The position numbers and the translations under genes were made by a program. From the NCBI RefSeq assembly GCF_900078195.1, contig NZ_FJVE01000007.1:496001-560000 (forward strand): a stretch of DNA of 64,000 nucleotides, written 5' to 3'. Numbering within the stretch: position 1 is the stretch's first letter; each line of letters starts with the position of its first letter. The DNA is from Clostridium sp. Marseille-P299. GTDB taxonomy: Bacteria; Bacillota; Clostridia; Lachnospirales; Lachnospiraceae. The notes beneath the pieces were generated by a model, which was not told the origin of the DNA, ran no database searches, and was given only the letters and a program-made list of their open reading frames with translations. Of the stretch, positions 17,254-27,507 are shown one piece after another.

Positions 17254-20200
17254 ATGTTTCATTTACACAAGGACATGAAAATGAGAATCTTATCTTACTT
17301 ATTAGTATTTTCAATGATTCTCACAGCGATCTCACCAGGAATTGTTGCACATGCAGATGAAACAACTGTAAGTAGCAACGAAACTACCACTTGGAATTTC
17401 CGTGGTGGCCAAGAAGGCGCTTTTGATGATACTATCGAAGATAAGATGGGTGAGTTTAATGGCATTCTAATTGATGCTAGTCAAGGGAAATTGGCATCAA
17501 GAAGCAGCGGCGATACTCAGATGAACGCTGGTACAAAATTAGCAGTGCCGGTAAGTGGAAGTGCAATTGTTGCAGTAAAAAATTATGAAGGGTATCATGA
17601 TTATACTATCAATGGTGTACCTGCAACGACTGATAACTTTGAGTATCCATATACTGGAGAAGCAGGCTACGTTATTATTGAGGCACAAAAACAAACATAT
17701 CTTTATGAAGTTAGTTGTACTCCAATAGAAAACGAGGATCCTGTAGTACCTGAATTACCAGCAGACACAAGTAAGATTGATGTCTGGGATTTTGGTGCAG
17801 AAAGCTTAGATGAAAGTAAGTACAATAATAAACTTACTGCGGATATTATTAATAATGAGATATTCTCTGGAACTACGCCTGGTTCAACAGGTGTAAACTT
17901 AGCAAGTTTTTCATTAAATAATAACGAATTTTTATTTAATGATGGTGGTTTTCCAAAAACACATAGACTTCGTACAAAAAATACAGAATTAACTCGTTAT
18001 GATGAAAAAGCACTAACAGGGGAAGAGGGTGCAACTTATAGCGGTTATATTTACTCAAATAAAGGAAGCAGTAAAGACGTTTATTTAGGTGTTTACTTAT
18101 ATGAACATGATATTCTTACATTAGTAGTTGCTTCTAATGGAAACAATTCTACAATTAATGTGGAATCTCCATCTGGAAATGTAGCACAAGATGTACATAA
18201 AAATGGTGGAAGTACTGTAACTGAAATGACATTTTATGCTGCAGAAGAAGGTCTATATAAAATTTATTCTTCTGATGAAAAGCTTGTAGTTGCAAGAGTA
18301 TATCGTGAACATACAAACTCTGTTGAAGTTACTGGTACTGTAACTGCTCCAGAAGTACTTAACAACTATGCGATTACTTTTAAAAACAAACAAACTGGAG
18401 AAGTAATTTCAGCGGATGTTGTAAATGGAAGTTATAGCGTTACTTTAAATGAAAAGTATGATTATGAAATAGCATTAGAAAATGCAAATGGATATGTTAT
18501 TTCCAGTGCTAATTTCCTTTCTATTGCATTAGGTGATGGAGACATAGTATTTGATGTAGATGTAGAAGCGGTAGAACTTGTTACATTGGCTGGTAATATT
18601 ACAGGACTATCCGATGAAGCATTGTCTAATTTAAAGCTTAGCTTTACTTCTGATAATATTTATATTCCAGAACTTACAATCTTAGACAAAGGGGCATATA
18701 CACTTCAATTAGAAAAAGGTGTTGAATACTCAATTTCAGTTGACGGCGTAAATGATTACAATTTAGCTGGAAATGGAAAAATTAGTGCTACAGAAAGCAA
18801 AGATTATAACTTTGAATTCATAGAAAAAGATAAATATTCAGTAAATGTTAAACTGGTTGGTATTGATGAGAATGCTAAAAACAGCGGTAAGATCACATTT
18901 ACCAATATTAATGAAGAAGGTTATAGTTATACATTTAATTTATCGGATGAAAATATCAAGCTTCGTGATGGACAGTACAGCATTGATGTAACTGGTATTG
19001 GAGCATATCCAGTGGCTATGACACTTTCTCCAGATGTTAAAGTTAATAAAGCAAGTGCAAACGCAACAGTTAACTTTAGTAATCTTACAAGTTGGGATTT
19101 TGGTGCTCTTAATAAAGCATATGGTGGACAAGGAATTGAGTCTATCGATGGCAAAAATTATTATTATGGACTTAAAATTTCTGACACTGGTGTTGCAGAA
19201 AATAAAAATTATTTGCTTATGAAAGCAGGTGGGGATGTTGTAGTACCTGTTAAGGCAAATGATGTTGTTACTATCAATTATTGTTATTCTGCAGCATTTA
19301 AGATTAATGATGGCTCAATTGTAACTGTAGATGAAAAATCTGGAAGTACTGGACAAATTGATTCCATTTCTTACACAGTTAAAGAAGGAGAAGACACTAT
19401 TACAATCTCATGCTTTACTGGTACAAACGCAAGTGAGACTTATCTAGCAGGTATTACAGTTACAACACCTGTAGAGCATAAGGATGTTTTAACTGTTGGT
19501 GCAACTGGATGCGATTATGAAACTATAAATGAAGCACTAGATGCAGTCAAAGAAATGAATCGTCCAAACAATGAACGTGTTACAATTGAAATTCAACCTG
19601 GTAACTACGAAGAAATGTTAGTAGTTGATGTACCAAATGTAACATTAAAAAATGCAAGTAGTAACCCAAGTATCAAATTAATAAATAAGGGTGTTGATAT
19701 TGAACCAGAAGCTGTAAGAATTACATCTTATTATGGTCATGGATATAGTTACTACAGTATGGGTACTGATGGTAAATATGATGAAACTGCATTAGAAGTA
19801 AATAAGGCGAATGGATATTTATCTTACCATAACCCAGGTTCAGGAACAACAAACGGAAGTTATTGGAATGCAACTGTAGTTGTTATGGCGGATGGATTTA
19901 ATGCAGAAGGTATTATCTTTGAGAATTCTTTCAACCAATATATTTCAGAAAAAGAAGCAAATGATGTTGTAGTGCTTGAAACAGGTAATAAGGGAGAAAG
20001 ATCAAAGGTAGTTGGAGATACAGCTGTTCAAGATAAATCTTTTGTTGAAAGAGCAGCAGCTTTAGCAATTGCTAATGATGTTCAAAAAGCATCCTTTGAT
20101 AATTGTAGATTTGTGGGAAGACAAGATACATTATATGGTGGTGAAAATGTAACTGCATCTTTCTATAAGAGTGCAATTATGGGTGGAACCGATTATATTT

Positions 20201-23200
20201 TTGGTGGAATGACAGCAGTATTTTATAAGTGTGATCTTGTTCTTAATACAAGTGAGAACAGTAATGATGTAGCTTATATCACAGCAGCGCAACAAAAGTC
20301 TGGAAGAGGATATTTAATGTACAACTGTACAGTGACCTCTACTACACCGGGTGTTGATACTGCATCTGCTAACACTTCGAAACCAGGATATTTCGGAAGA
20401 CCATGGCAGGCAAATACAAGTGAAGTAGTATTCTATAAGACAATTATTGAAACTACAAAATTCTCTGGTAGTCTACAATCTATCGTTGTACCAGAAGGTT
20501 GGAATGCAACTCTTGGTGGCCAATCTAGCTTTATGTATGAATATGGTACAATGGAGAGTTTAAAGGGAGAAGATAATTCAGCAAATAGAGCTTCTTGGTC
20601 TACAGTTTTAAAAGAAGCAAAATTAAGCGATGGAACAGATATTTCAACTGCAGAAAAAGCGGTTAGTGCTTTCCTTAAAGATTGGAAACCATTTGAACTT
20701 GATGCAACTGATGATGTGGCAGAAATCGTTACTCCAGATGAGCCAGTAGTAGAACCAGTAATTCATACTTGGGATGTTACTACTCTAGATTCAACAGGTG
20801 TTACTGATAAAACGCAATTACCAGAAGGACTTTATGCAAATTTCTTCAAAGTAGTTGGAAAAGTAACTCAAAGAACGAACTCTTCAGGAAATATTAGTTC
20901 TATTGAAGTTGATAAAGCTTCAACTGGAGCAATTCAGTTTACTGTTACTGGAACTGCAGATGTCGTAGTTGAGATGAGTAGTACTGGTGGTTCTAATACT
21001 TCAGCAGTAGGTATTACGGATCAAAATGGTAATCTAGTAACAGAGAAAAACAATATTACTACAGTTTCTGGAACTTCAAAAACAACATTAACTTACACAG
21101 GTTTAACAGCTGGTACTTATAGTATTGTATCACCAGAGAATAAAGATTATAACCGTGGTGCGAGATTTTATTCTGTAACTGTAACAGAACTTGCAGGTGA
21201 GAGACCTGAGCGTAAAGATTGGGCTAGCGTTGCTGCACCAGTTATTACAGGAGCAGAGGTTAAAGATGGTGATGTAGTAGTTTCCTTTAACATGGAAATT
21301 GGTTATGATGGCGCAGATAGCGTTACTGTAACAATGAAAAAAGGTAATGAAACAATCACATCTGTTAATTATGCGAAAGATGGTTCCACAGGATTTGTTA
21401 CATTCACACCTTCAGCGAGTGGAGATTATACATTCTCAATTAGTGCAGCTCGTGAGGAAAATGTAAAAACAGGAGCTGATTATACGTTAGCGGACTTCGT
21501 ATTACCATTAACTGTTCCTTACATTGAAAATGCAACAAATATCGGTGGTGGATCTGTTAAGGTTTCATGGAAGGCTGTAAAAGAAGCAGATAGCTATATC
21601 GTAGCTTACAAAGAAAAAGGTGCTGCAAGCTATGGCAATGAAATCGTTGTTAAAACGAATCAAACAGTTCTTGAAGGCTTAGCGATTGGAACAACTTATG
21701 TTATTTCAGTAAAAGCAGTAAGAGGAGCTGAACAAACAAAAGCAGCTGAAATGGAAGTATTAGCAACAGAAGAAGCACAAAGAGAATGGTTCTTCTCTGC
21801 ATTCGGATCTGGTGTTAATACAAAAGATAACTATTACACAGGAAATGCTAATTTAGGTTCTGTAACTGTTGCAAGTGTTAATGGTAAAGGAAAATTAGTA
21901 CCAGCTTCAACTGATGGTGTAGCATTCTATTACACTAAGATTGATCCTGCAAAAGAAAACTTTATTCTTAAAGCTAAGGTAACAGTAGATAATTGGACAT
22001 TATCCAATGGACAAGAAGGATTTGGTTTAATGGCTGCGGATGCAGTTGGCGAACATGGCGATGCTTCTACTTTCTGGAACAACTCCTATATGACATCTGT
22101 TACTAAGGTTGAATATTTATGGGATAGTGAAAATAATAAAGTTTCCGACGCTGGTGATAAGATTAGCATGAAACTTGGTGTTGGTGCTCAAGAAAAAATC
22201 GGTGCAACAGCAGAAAATATTGCAAATGAAACAACGGTACAAAACTTTAAATCATCTATGTACACATTAGATACCTCCTGTGCAAAATTAGGAGCTGGTA
22301 CATATAATATTATCGGCAACTATACAAATAGCGATGCACCTACAGGTACTGTAGATAATTTAGTAACAACTTTAGAATTAACAATCCAAAGAGATAATAC
22401 TGGTTATAGATTAAGCTATACTGATGCAGATGGAAATACAACTACAAAGCTATTCTATGACATTGAAAGAACTGCATTGACACAAATTGATAAAGATAAT
22501 ATCTATGTTGGATTCTTTGCTTCTAGAAATGCAAAAATCACAGTTACAGATATTCAATTAACAACTTCTAATCCAGAAACAGACCCACCAGCAGAAGAAA
22601 TAGAAACAACTTATGTAACACCATCTTATAAGGTTATTTCTACTACTGCTACTGGTAATGCTGATTATGAATTAGTATATTTAGGAAATGCAGATGGAAC
22701 ATTAACAATTAAAGATTCTAAGGGTAATGTAATTGCTAATAATGAAGTTGTAACAGCAAATACATTAGTTAAGAAAAACGTAGTTTTAACAAAAGGTAAT
22801 AATACTTATACAATTACATTTACACCAGATAAAGATTATAAACCAGGTGAACATCAAAAACTTTCTAATTATGATCCAGTTACATTTACTCATACTGTAA
22901 CTTATAAAAATTATGATAGAAAATCAATTTATGTATCACCAAGTGGAAAAGCAAGTGGAGATGGAAGTAAGAGTAATCCACTGGATATCTACACTGCAGT
23001 TAAATATGTTACTCCAGGACAAAAAATCGTATTAGCAGGCGGAACTTACAGCATGGAAACTCCACTTACTGTTGCAAGAGGAGTTGATGGAACGAAGGAT
23101 GCAATGATTTATATGATTGCAGATCCAGATGCTACAACACGTCCAGTATTTAATTTTAATAAGAAAGTAACAGGTATTGTTTTTGCTGGAGATTATTGGT

Positions 23201-25401
23201 ACATCCAAGGAATTGATGTAACAAATTCAGCAGACGGACAAAAGGGATTACAGTTATCCGGAAGTAATTGTGTTCTAGATGATGTTCATGCTTACCGTAA
23301 CGGTAACACTGGTATCCAATTAAGCAGATACTTAACTACAGATACTTATGAAGATTGGCCAGCAAACAATTTAATTTTAAATTGTACTTCCTATGCAAAT
23401 GCTGATAAGGGTTATGAAGATGCAGATGGATTTGCAGCGAAGTTAACAATTGGCGATGGTAACGTATTTGACGGATGTATTGCTTATAACAATGCCGATG
23501 ATGGTTGGGATTTATTTGCTAAGGTTGAAACTGGTCCAATTGGTAAAGTTACAATTAAAAACAGTGTAGCTTATGGCAATGGATATTTACCAGATGGAAC
23601 AAATGCAGGTAATGGTAATGGATTTAAGATGGGTGGTAGCAGTATCACTGGATACCATACATTAATCAATAGTATTGCATTTGATAACAAGGCAAAAGGT
23701 ATTGATTCCAACAGTTGTCCAGACATTCAAGTATACAATTCTACATCATTTAATAACGAATCCTACAATGTAGCATTCTATACGAATGATGCTAAAAACA
23801 CAGATTTCTTTGCAGATGGTGTTATTTCTTTCAAAACAAAACATACTGACGCAAATGATAATTTCAAACTTTTAGGAAGCCAAGATTTAACGAAAGTAAA
23901 TGGAACAACAAACTATTACTGGAATAGTGGTAAATCAACAAATACAGAGAATGTAGCTGTTTCAGAGGATTGGTTTGTAAGCTTAGATACAACAACAAAA
24001 GTAACAAGAAATGCAGATGGTACTATTAATATGAACGGTTTATTAGAATTAACCGATAAAGCTCCAGCAAATGCAGGTGCTAGAATGACTGGTACACCAT
24101 CTAAGGTTATTGAAATTGAGGAGGAAACAGTAAGACCAACGTCTACTCCATCAAGACCTACATCAACACCTAGTCCAACAGAAACACCATTTAATCCAGA
24201 AGTACCTGTAGATGTTACCGTATACGTAGATGCAAGTGGTAATGTTAACTGGAATGATGTAAACAAAGTAATCAATGAGAAATTAGATGCATTTAATAAG
24301 ACTGGTAATGCAGAAAATGCGAAGCCACTTTCCATTGAAATTGATATGAGATCCGCTACTGTTCTTGGTAAAGAACTCCTTGAAACAATAAAAGGACAAA
24401 ATGTTCAGGTAAGTTTAGAATTAGAGAATGGTATCACATGGACAATCAATGGTAAGGAATTGAGTGAAGATGCATATAAAAATGTTGATCTTGCAGTAGA
24501 TTTAAATACTACAATTGTTCCTAACAAAGTGATTAGCCAATTAGTAAATATGAATGATGTTAAAACAAATCAAATTTCACTTGCACATGATGGTGAATTT
24601 GGTTTCAAGGCAGCACTTTCTCTTGATTTAACAAAATTCAATAATCAATTAGTTACAAAAGACATTGAAAAGCTTATTGCAGGTATTTATCACTATGATG
24701 AAAAAACAGGAAAACTTGTATTACAGTCAGCAAGTAAAATCGATAAGAATGGTAGAGTAGAATTTAACTTTACACATGCTTCTGAATATGTAGTTGCAGT
24801 TAGTGATAAACTTGTTGTAGATGACGCAACATTAAATGCAGTGACTGTAAATGGAGTAGGAACGAACAAACTTGCTACGAGATGGAAGTATGTTGGTGGA
24901 ACTACTGGCAATATGGAAAAACTTGAAATCGTACTTCCAACAGGATTACAAGATGCTGTTGATAAAGGAGTAATAGACTTTAAGGCAACCTATACAACAA
25001 GTAATAGCAAGGTAGCAACTGTATCTAAAGATGGTATTGTAACAGCAAAAACACCAGGTGTTGTTATTATTAAGACAACTTTAAAAATTGATGATAAGAC
25101 AATGGTATACAGTACTAAGATTACAGTTAAAAATGCATTTATTAAATTTATAAAGAGTCCTAAAACAATTAAAGTTGGAGAAAAAGCAACTTACCAAGTA
25201 GCTCTTTATGGATTTAAGGCAAAAGATATTACATGGTTAACAAGTAAGAGAAACATTGCTATTGTTTACAAAAATCAAGGAAAATTAACTGCAGTTGTAA
25301 GCGGTAAAACAGCTGGAAAAGAGAATGTTTTAGTTAGAGTTCTTGATAAAAATGGTAAATATGTATATGGTAGTGCACCAATTACCGTAAAAGCAAAATA
25401 A
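17254..25401 (+). CDS. Giant secreted pectin methylesterase / PL9 pectate lyase
   Basis: The product is 2715 residues, with a signal peptide at 1-34 (cleaved near AHADE). Several N-terminal beta domains of one type (WDFG and WNFRG starts near 45, 174 and 610) precede a pectinesterase domain at about 745-1150, with catalytic Asp980 in GTDYIFG and Arg1049/Trp1051 in FGRPW. A further WDV-type domain, a fibronectin-III-like module (about 1425-1510) and a jelly-roll-like module (about 1510-1780) follow. A PL9-type beta-helix lyase starts at about 1889, with a candidate catalytic Lys2125 in GFKMGG. A Pro/Thr/Ser linker (about 2293-2310) and two C-terminal Ig-like domains finish it. It would de-esterify homogalacturonan and then cleave the resulting polygalacturonate. 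No LPXTG or SLH anchor is visible. GGGAGG lies 7 bases before the ATG. Confidence 0.9.
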   Translation: MFHLHKDMKMRILSYLLVFSMILTAISPGIVAHADETTVSSNETTTWNFRGGQEGAFDDTIEDKMGEFNGILIDASQGKLASRSSGDTQMNAGTKLAVPVSGSAIVAVKNYEGYHDYTINGVPATTDNFEYPYTGEAGYVIIEAQKQTYLYEVSCTPIENEDPVVPELPADTSKIDVWDFGAESLDESKYNNKLTADIINNEIFSGTTPGSTGVNLASFSLNNNEFLFNDGGFPKTHRLRTKNTELTRYDEKALTGEEGATYSGYIYSNKGSSKDVYLGVYLYEHDILTLVVASNGNNSTINVESPSGNVAQDVHKNGGSTVTEMTFYAAEEGLYKIYSSDEKLVVARVYREHTNSVEVTGTVTAPEVLNNYAITFKNKQTGEVISADVVNGSYSVTLNEKYDYEIALENANGYVISSANFLSIALGDGDIVFDVDVEAVELVTLAGNITGLSDEALSNLKLSFTSDNIYIPELTILDKGAYTLQLEKGVEYSISVDGVNDYNLAGNGKISATESKDYNFEFIEKDKYSVNVKLVGIDENAKNSGKITFTNINEEGYSYTFNLSDENIKLRDGQYSIDVTGIGAYPVAMTLSPDVKVNKASANATVNFSNLTSWDFGALNKAYGGQGIESIDGKNYYYGLKISDTGVAENKNYLLMKAGGDVVVPVKANDVVTINYCYSAAFKINDGSIVTVDEKSGSTGQIDSISYTVKEGEDTITISCFTGTNASETYLAGITVTTPVEHKDVLTVGATGCDYETINEALDAVKEMNRPNNERVTIEIQPGNYEEMLVVDVPNVTLKNASSNPSIKLINKGVDIEPEAVRITSYYGHGYSYYSMGTDGKYDETALEVNKANGYLSYHNPGSGTTNGSYWNATVVVMADGFNAEGIIFENSFNQYISEKEANDVVVLETGNKGERSKVVGDTAVQDKSFVERAAALAIANDVQKASFDNCRFVGRQDTLYGGENVTASFYKSAIMGGTDYIFGGMTAVFYKCDLVLNTSENSNDVAYITAAQQKSGRGYLMYNCTVTSTTPGVDTASANTSKPGYFGRPWQANTSEVVFYKTIIETTKFSGSLQSIVVPEGWNATLGGQSSFMYEYGTMESLKGEDNSANRASWSTVLKEAKLSDGTDISTAEKAVSAFLKDWKPFELDATDDVAEIVTPDEPVVEPVIHTWDVTTLDSTGVTDKTQLPEGLYANFFKVVGKVTQRTNSSGNISSIEVDKASTGAIQFTVTGTADVVVEMSSTGGSNTSAVGITDQNGNLVTEKNNITTVSGTSKTTLTYTGLTAGTYSIVSPENKDYNRGARFYSVTVTELAGERPERKDWASVAAPVITGAEVKDGDVVVSFNMEIGYDGADSVTVTMKKGNETITSVNYAKDGSTGFVTFTPSASGDYTFSISAAREENVKTGADYTLADFVLPLTVPYIENATNIGGGSVKVSWKAVKEADSYIVAYKEKGAASYGNEIVVKTNQTVLEGLAIGTTYVISVKAVRGAEQTKAAEMEVLATEEAQREWFFSAFGSGVNTKDNYYTGNANLGSVTVASVNGKGKLVPASTDGVAFYYTKIDPAKENFILKAKVTVDNWTLSNGQEGFGLMAADAVGEHGDASTFWNNSYMTSVTKVEYLWDSENNKVSDAGDKISMKLGVGAQEKIGATAENIANETTVQNFKSSMYTLDTSCAKLGAGTYNIIGNYTNSDAPTGTVDNLVTTLELTIQRDNTGYRLSYTDADGNTTTKLFYDIERTALTQIDKDNIYVGFFASRNAKITVTDIQLTTSNPETDPPAEEIETTYVTPSYKVISTTATGNADYELVYLGNADGTLTIKDSKGNVIANNEVVTANTLVKKNVVLTKGNNTYTITFTPDKDYKPGEHQKLSNYDPVTFTHTVTYKNYDRKSIYVSPSGKASGDGSKSNPLDIYTAVKYVTPGQKIVLAGGTYSMETPLTVARGVDGTKDAMIYMIADPDATTRPVFNFNKKVTGIVFAGDYWYIQGIDVTNSADGQKGLQLSGSNCVLDDVHAYRNGNTGIQLSRYLTTDTYEDWPANNLILNCTSYANADKGYEDADGFAAKLTIGDGNVFDGCIAYNNADDGWDLFAKVETGPIGKVTIKNSVAYGNGYLPDGTNAGNGNGFKMGGSSITGYHTLINSIAFDNKAKGIDSNSCPDIQVYNSTSFNNESYNVAFYTNDAKNTDFFADGVISFKTKHTDANDNFKLLGSQDLTKVNGTTNYYWNSGKSTNTENVAVSEDWFVSLDTTTKVTRNADGTINMNGLLELTDKAPANAGARMTGTPSKVIEIEEETVRPTSTPSRPTSTPSPTETPFNPEVPVDVTVYVDASGNVNWNDVNKVINEKLDAFNKTGNAENAKPLSIEIDMRSATVLGKELLETIKGQNVQVSLELENGITWTINGKELSEDAYKNVDLAVDLNTTIVPNKVISQLVNMNDVKTNQISLAHDGEFGFKAALSLDLTKFNNQLVTKDIEKLIAGIYHYDEKTGKLVLQSASKIDKNGRVEFNFTHASEYVVAVSDKLVVDDATLNAVTVNGVGTNKLATRWKYVGGTTGNMEKLEIVLPTGLQDAVDKGVIDFKATYTTSNSKVATVSKDGIVTAKTPGVVIIKTTLKIDDKTMVYSTKITVKNAFIKFIKSPKTIKVGEKATYQVALYGFKAKDITWLTSKRNIAIVYKNQGKLTAVVSGKTAGKENVLVRVLDKNGKYVYGSAPITVKAK

Positions 25402-25412
25402 TAAAAATATTG

Positions 25413-25446
25413 AAAAAGGAGCAAGAGTAATCTTGCTCCTTTTTGT
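25413..25446 (+). terminator. Terminator after the pectinase
   Basis: AAAAAGGAGCAAGA pairs with TCTTGCTCCTTTTT around a 4-base loop, with a T tract. Confidence 0.9.
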
Positions 25447-25622
25447 TGACATTTATCTTATTTTAAGGATATTACATTCTTATAATATCTGATTTAGCAA
25501 TATATAAGCATCTTTTAGCAACACCTAAGGAGAAATAAAATGTAAGTCCGTATAAAATGTAAATAAAGATTTGCTATCTTGGTATTTGTATATTTAAAAC
25601 AACAAGAAAGGGGAGCATAATA

Positions 25623-26750
25623 ATGATGGATGGTGCATTTTATACTGGTAAATACCCTAATTTGTTAGCTGAGTTGGGGATATCTGAACATGAAATTGAT
25701 AAAAGAATTCAAGAAGTTTTTGAAACAATATTTATTGCTGAAGATGATAAGTTTTACTTTGAGTTAGGAGAGGACATGGGATACCTGCTTGATACTGGTA
25801 ATCTGGATGTAAGGTCGGAAGGTATGAGCTATGGTATGATGATGGCGGTTCAAATGAATCGAAAGGACATTTTCGATCGTTTATGGCTTTTTTCAAAGAC
25901 GTATATGTATCAATCAGCAGGGAAATATGAAGGATATTTTGCTTGGTCAGTATCTCCAGAGGGAGAAAAGAATTCGGAAGGTCCGGCACCAGATGGAGAG
26001 GAATATTTTGCAATGGCGCTTATGTTTGCAAGTCATCGCTGGGGGGATGGTGTAGCACCATTTAACTATAGTGAGCAAGCAAAGGATATTTTATGGCATT
26101 GTATACATCAAGAGGAGATCGTGGAGGATGGATGCTCCATGTGGGACTTAGAGAACTTTTATATTAAGTTTGTTCCAGAAGCAAATTTTACAGATCCATC
26201 TTATCATTTACCTCATTTTTATGAGTTATTTTCTTTATGGGCAAAAGAAGAGGATCGTAGTTTTTTTAAAACAGCTGCAGAAAAGAGTAGAGAATTTTTA
26301 CATATCACCTGTCATGACATTACTGGAATGGCTCCAGAATATGCTGAATATAGTGGAATTCCAAAACGTCTATTTCATGACGGGCAATTTTATTCCGATT
26401 CATATCGCGTTGCAATGAATATTGGATTAGATGCAGCCTGGTTTCATAAAGATGAATCACTTGGTAATATAGTTAATAAGTTGCAAGCATTTTTTTCTGA
26501 GAAAACAAGCTTACATGAATATCGTAATTATTTAATTGATGGAACAACACTGGAACAACCAGCATTGCATCCTGTTGCAATTATTGCAACAAATGCGGCT
26601 GGATCATTAGCGGCTAGTGGAAAATATCATATGGAATGGGTAGAACAATTTTTTCAAACGTCTCTAAGAAAAGGAGAACGAAGATATTATGATAACTGCT
26701 TATATTTCTTTTCCCTTTTAATGTTATCAGGAAGATATCGAATTTATTAA
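25623..26750 (+). CDS. GH8 reducing-end xylose-releasing exo-oligoxylanase
   Basis: The 375-residue product without a signal peptide belongs to glycoside hydrolase family 8. It opens with the family's (alpha/alpha)6 pattern and has the general acid Glu66 in VRSEGMSYGMM. GPAPDGEEYFAMAL and FHDGQFYSDSYRVAMNIGLDA are later active-site blocks. The lack of export signal and the overall similarity to Rex enzymes suggest it trims imported xylo-oligosaccharides from the reducing end in the cytoplasm (EC 3.2.1.156). An AAGGGGAG site precedes ATG 25623 (a second ATG is at 25626). Confidence 0.88.
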   Translation: MMDGAFYTGKYPNLLAELGISEHEIDKRIQEVFETIFIAEDDKFYFELGEDMGYLLDTGNLDVRSEGMSYGMMMAVQMNRKDIFDRLWLFSKTYMYQSAGKYEGYFAWSVSPEGEKNSEGPAPDGEEYFAMALMFASHRWGDGVAPFNYSEQAKDILWHCIHQEEIVEDGCSMWDLENFYIKFVPEANFTDPSYHLPHFYELFSLWAKEEDRSFFKTAAEKSREFLHITCHDITGMAPEYAEYSGIPKRLFHDGQFYSDSYRVAMNIGLDAAWFHKDESLGNIVNKLQAFFSEKTSLHEYRNYLIDGTTLEQPALHPVAIIATNAAGSLAASGKYHMEWVEQFFQTSLRKGERRYYDNCLYFFSLLMLSGRYRIY

Positions 26751-26764
26751 CGAGGAAAAAAGAA

Positions 26765-26842
26765 GAGAATATTAAAGAGTTGGGAATATTAAAGAGTAGG
26801 GAATATTAAAGAGTAGAGAATATTAAAAAGAAGAAAATATGA
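26765..26842. repeat. Short tandem repeats after the GH8 gene
   Basis: About four copies of a 16-18-base unit, GAATATTAAAGAGTAGG with drift, lie between the GH8 stop codon and its terminator. Confidence 0.7.
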
Positions 26843-26889
26843 AAGAGATGGACTGTTACATAAATTGAGCATGTGACAGTCTCTTTCTG
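26843..26889 (+). terminator. Terminator after GH8
   Basis: AAGAGATGGACTGTTACA pairs imperfectly with TGTGACAGTCTCTT, followed by TCT-rich sequence. Confidence 0.65.
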
Positions 26890-26907
26890 ATAAGAAATAT
26901 ATTTGTA

Positions 26908-26936
26908 TTGACAATATCACTAACTAGTGATATATT
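26908..26936 (+). promoter_or_regulatory. marR-type promoter with palindromic operator
   Basis: TTGACA (26908-26913) and TATATT (26931-26936) have a 17-base spacer. The palindrome ATATCACT-AACT-AGTGATAT (26914-26933) fills that spacer exactly. The -10 lies only 7 bases before the ATG at 26943. Confidence 0.7.
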
Positions 26937-26942
26937 TAATGT

Positions 26943-27386
26943 ATGGAAAATATAAAAAAATTAATCGCAGACAATAAATTAAATTTATCAACGTTAATTG
27001 TTTTTTCAAGAGCAGAGCACGAGATTCATAGAAAAGAATATCAAACGATTAAGTCAAGTGGCTTAACCATTGCTCAGTTTGGAGTATTAGAAGCCTTATA
27101 CAATAAGGGTGATATGAACATTAATGAAATTATAGAAAGTATTTTAACAACTTCGGGCAACATGACAGTAGTAATTAAGAATCTAGAAAAGGACGGTTTT
27201 ATTAATAAAAGCATAGACCCTAGAGATAAACGTTCTTCTATTATCTCAATCACTGAGAAAGGTATTAATATCATAGAAGAGATGTTACCGAATCATATAG
27301 AGAATATTAATAGTATCTTTAACGTTTTATCAGATGAAGAAAAAATTACATTAAAAAATATTTTAAAAAAGTTTAAAGGGATATAG
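26943..27386 (+). CDS. MarR-family repressor
   Basis: The 147-residue product has the MarR fold: an N-terminal dimerisation helix, GLTIAQFGVLEALYNKGDMNINEI, ILTTSGNMTVVIKNLEKDGFI as recognition helix, and the wing DPRDKRSSIISITEKG. No ribosome binding site precedes the ATG, and the promoter geometry predicts transcription starting at or next to it, so the message may be leaderless. The operator in its own promoter recurs before the pirin gene, making pirin the likely regulated gene. Confidence 0.9.
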   Translation: MENIKKLIADNKLNLSTLIVFSRAEHEIHRKEYQTIKSSGLTIAQFGVLEALYNKGDMNINEIIESILTTSGNMTVVIKNLEKDGFINKSIDPRDKRSSIISITEKGINIIEEMLPNHIENINSIFNVLSDEEKITLKNILKKFKGI

Positions 27387-27427
27387 GATTTATACTTTAA
27401 AAAATTACTAAAGTATAAATCCTATAT
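27381..27427. terminator. Hairpin after the MarR gene
   Basis: A nearly perfect 19-base stem (ATATAGGATTTATACTTTA with its complement at 27409-27427) without a strong T tract lies between marR and pirin. Confidence 0.55.
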
Positions 27428-27440
27428 ATTAAATACCTAA

Positions 27441-27460
27441 ATATCACTAATTAGTAATAT
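27441..27460. promoter_or_regulatory. Second MarR-type operator, before pirin
   Basis: ATATCACTAATTAGTAATAT repeats the marR operator with one mismatch in its symmetry. It lies 48 bases upstream of the pirin start codon. Confidence 0.6.
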
Positions 27461-27507
27461 TTAAAGAAGTAGAATAATGAAAAAGTATCAGAAAGGATGT
27501 ATGTCGT

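Noticed and set aside
18927..19222. Several 60-75-residue frames inside the pectinase gene
   Set aside because: They are shadows of the long coding frame without ribosome binding sites.
25446..25486. GH8 promoter using TTGACA 25446 and TATAAT 25481
   Set aside because: The spacing is 29 bases, too long; the better-spaced ATATTA is a poor -10, so no promoter is claimed.
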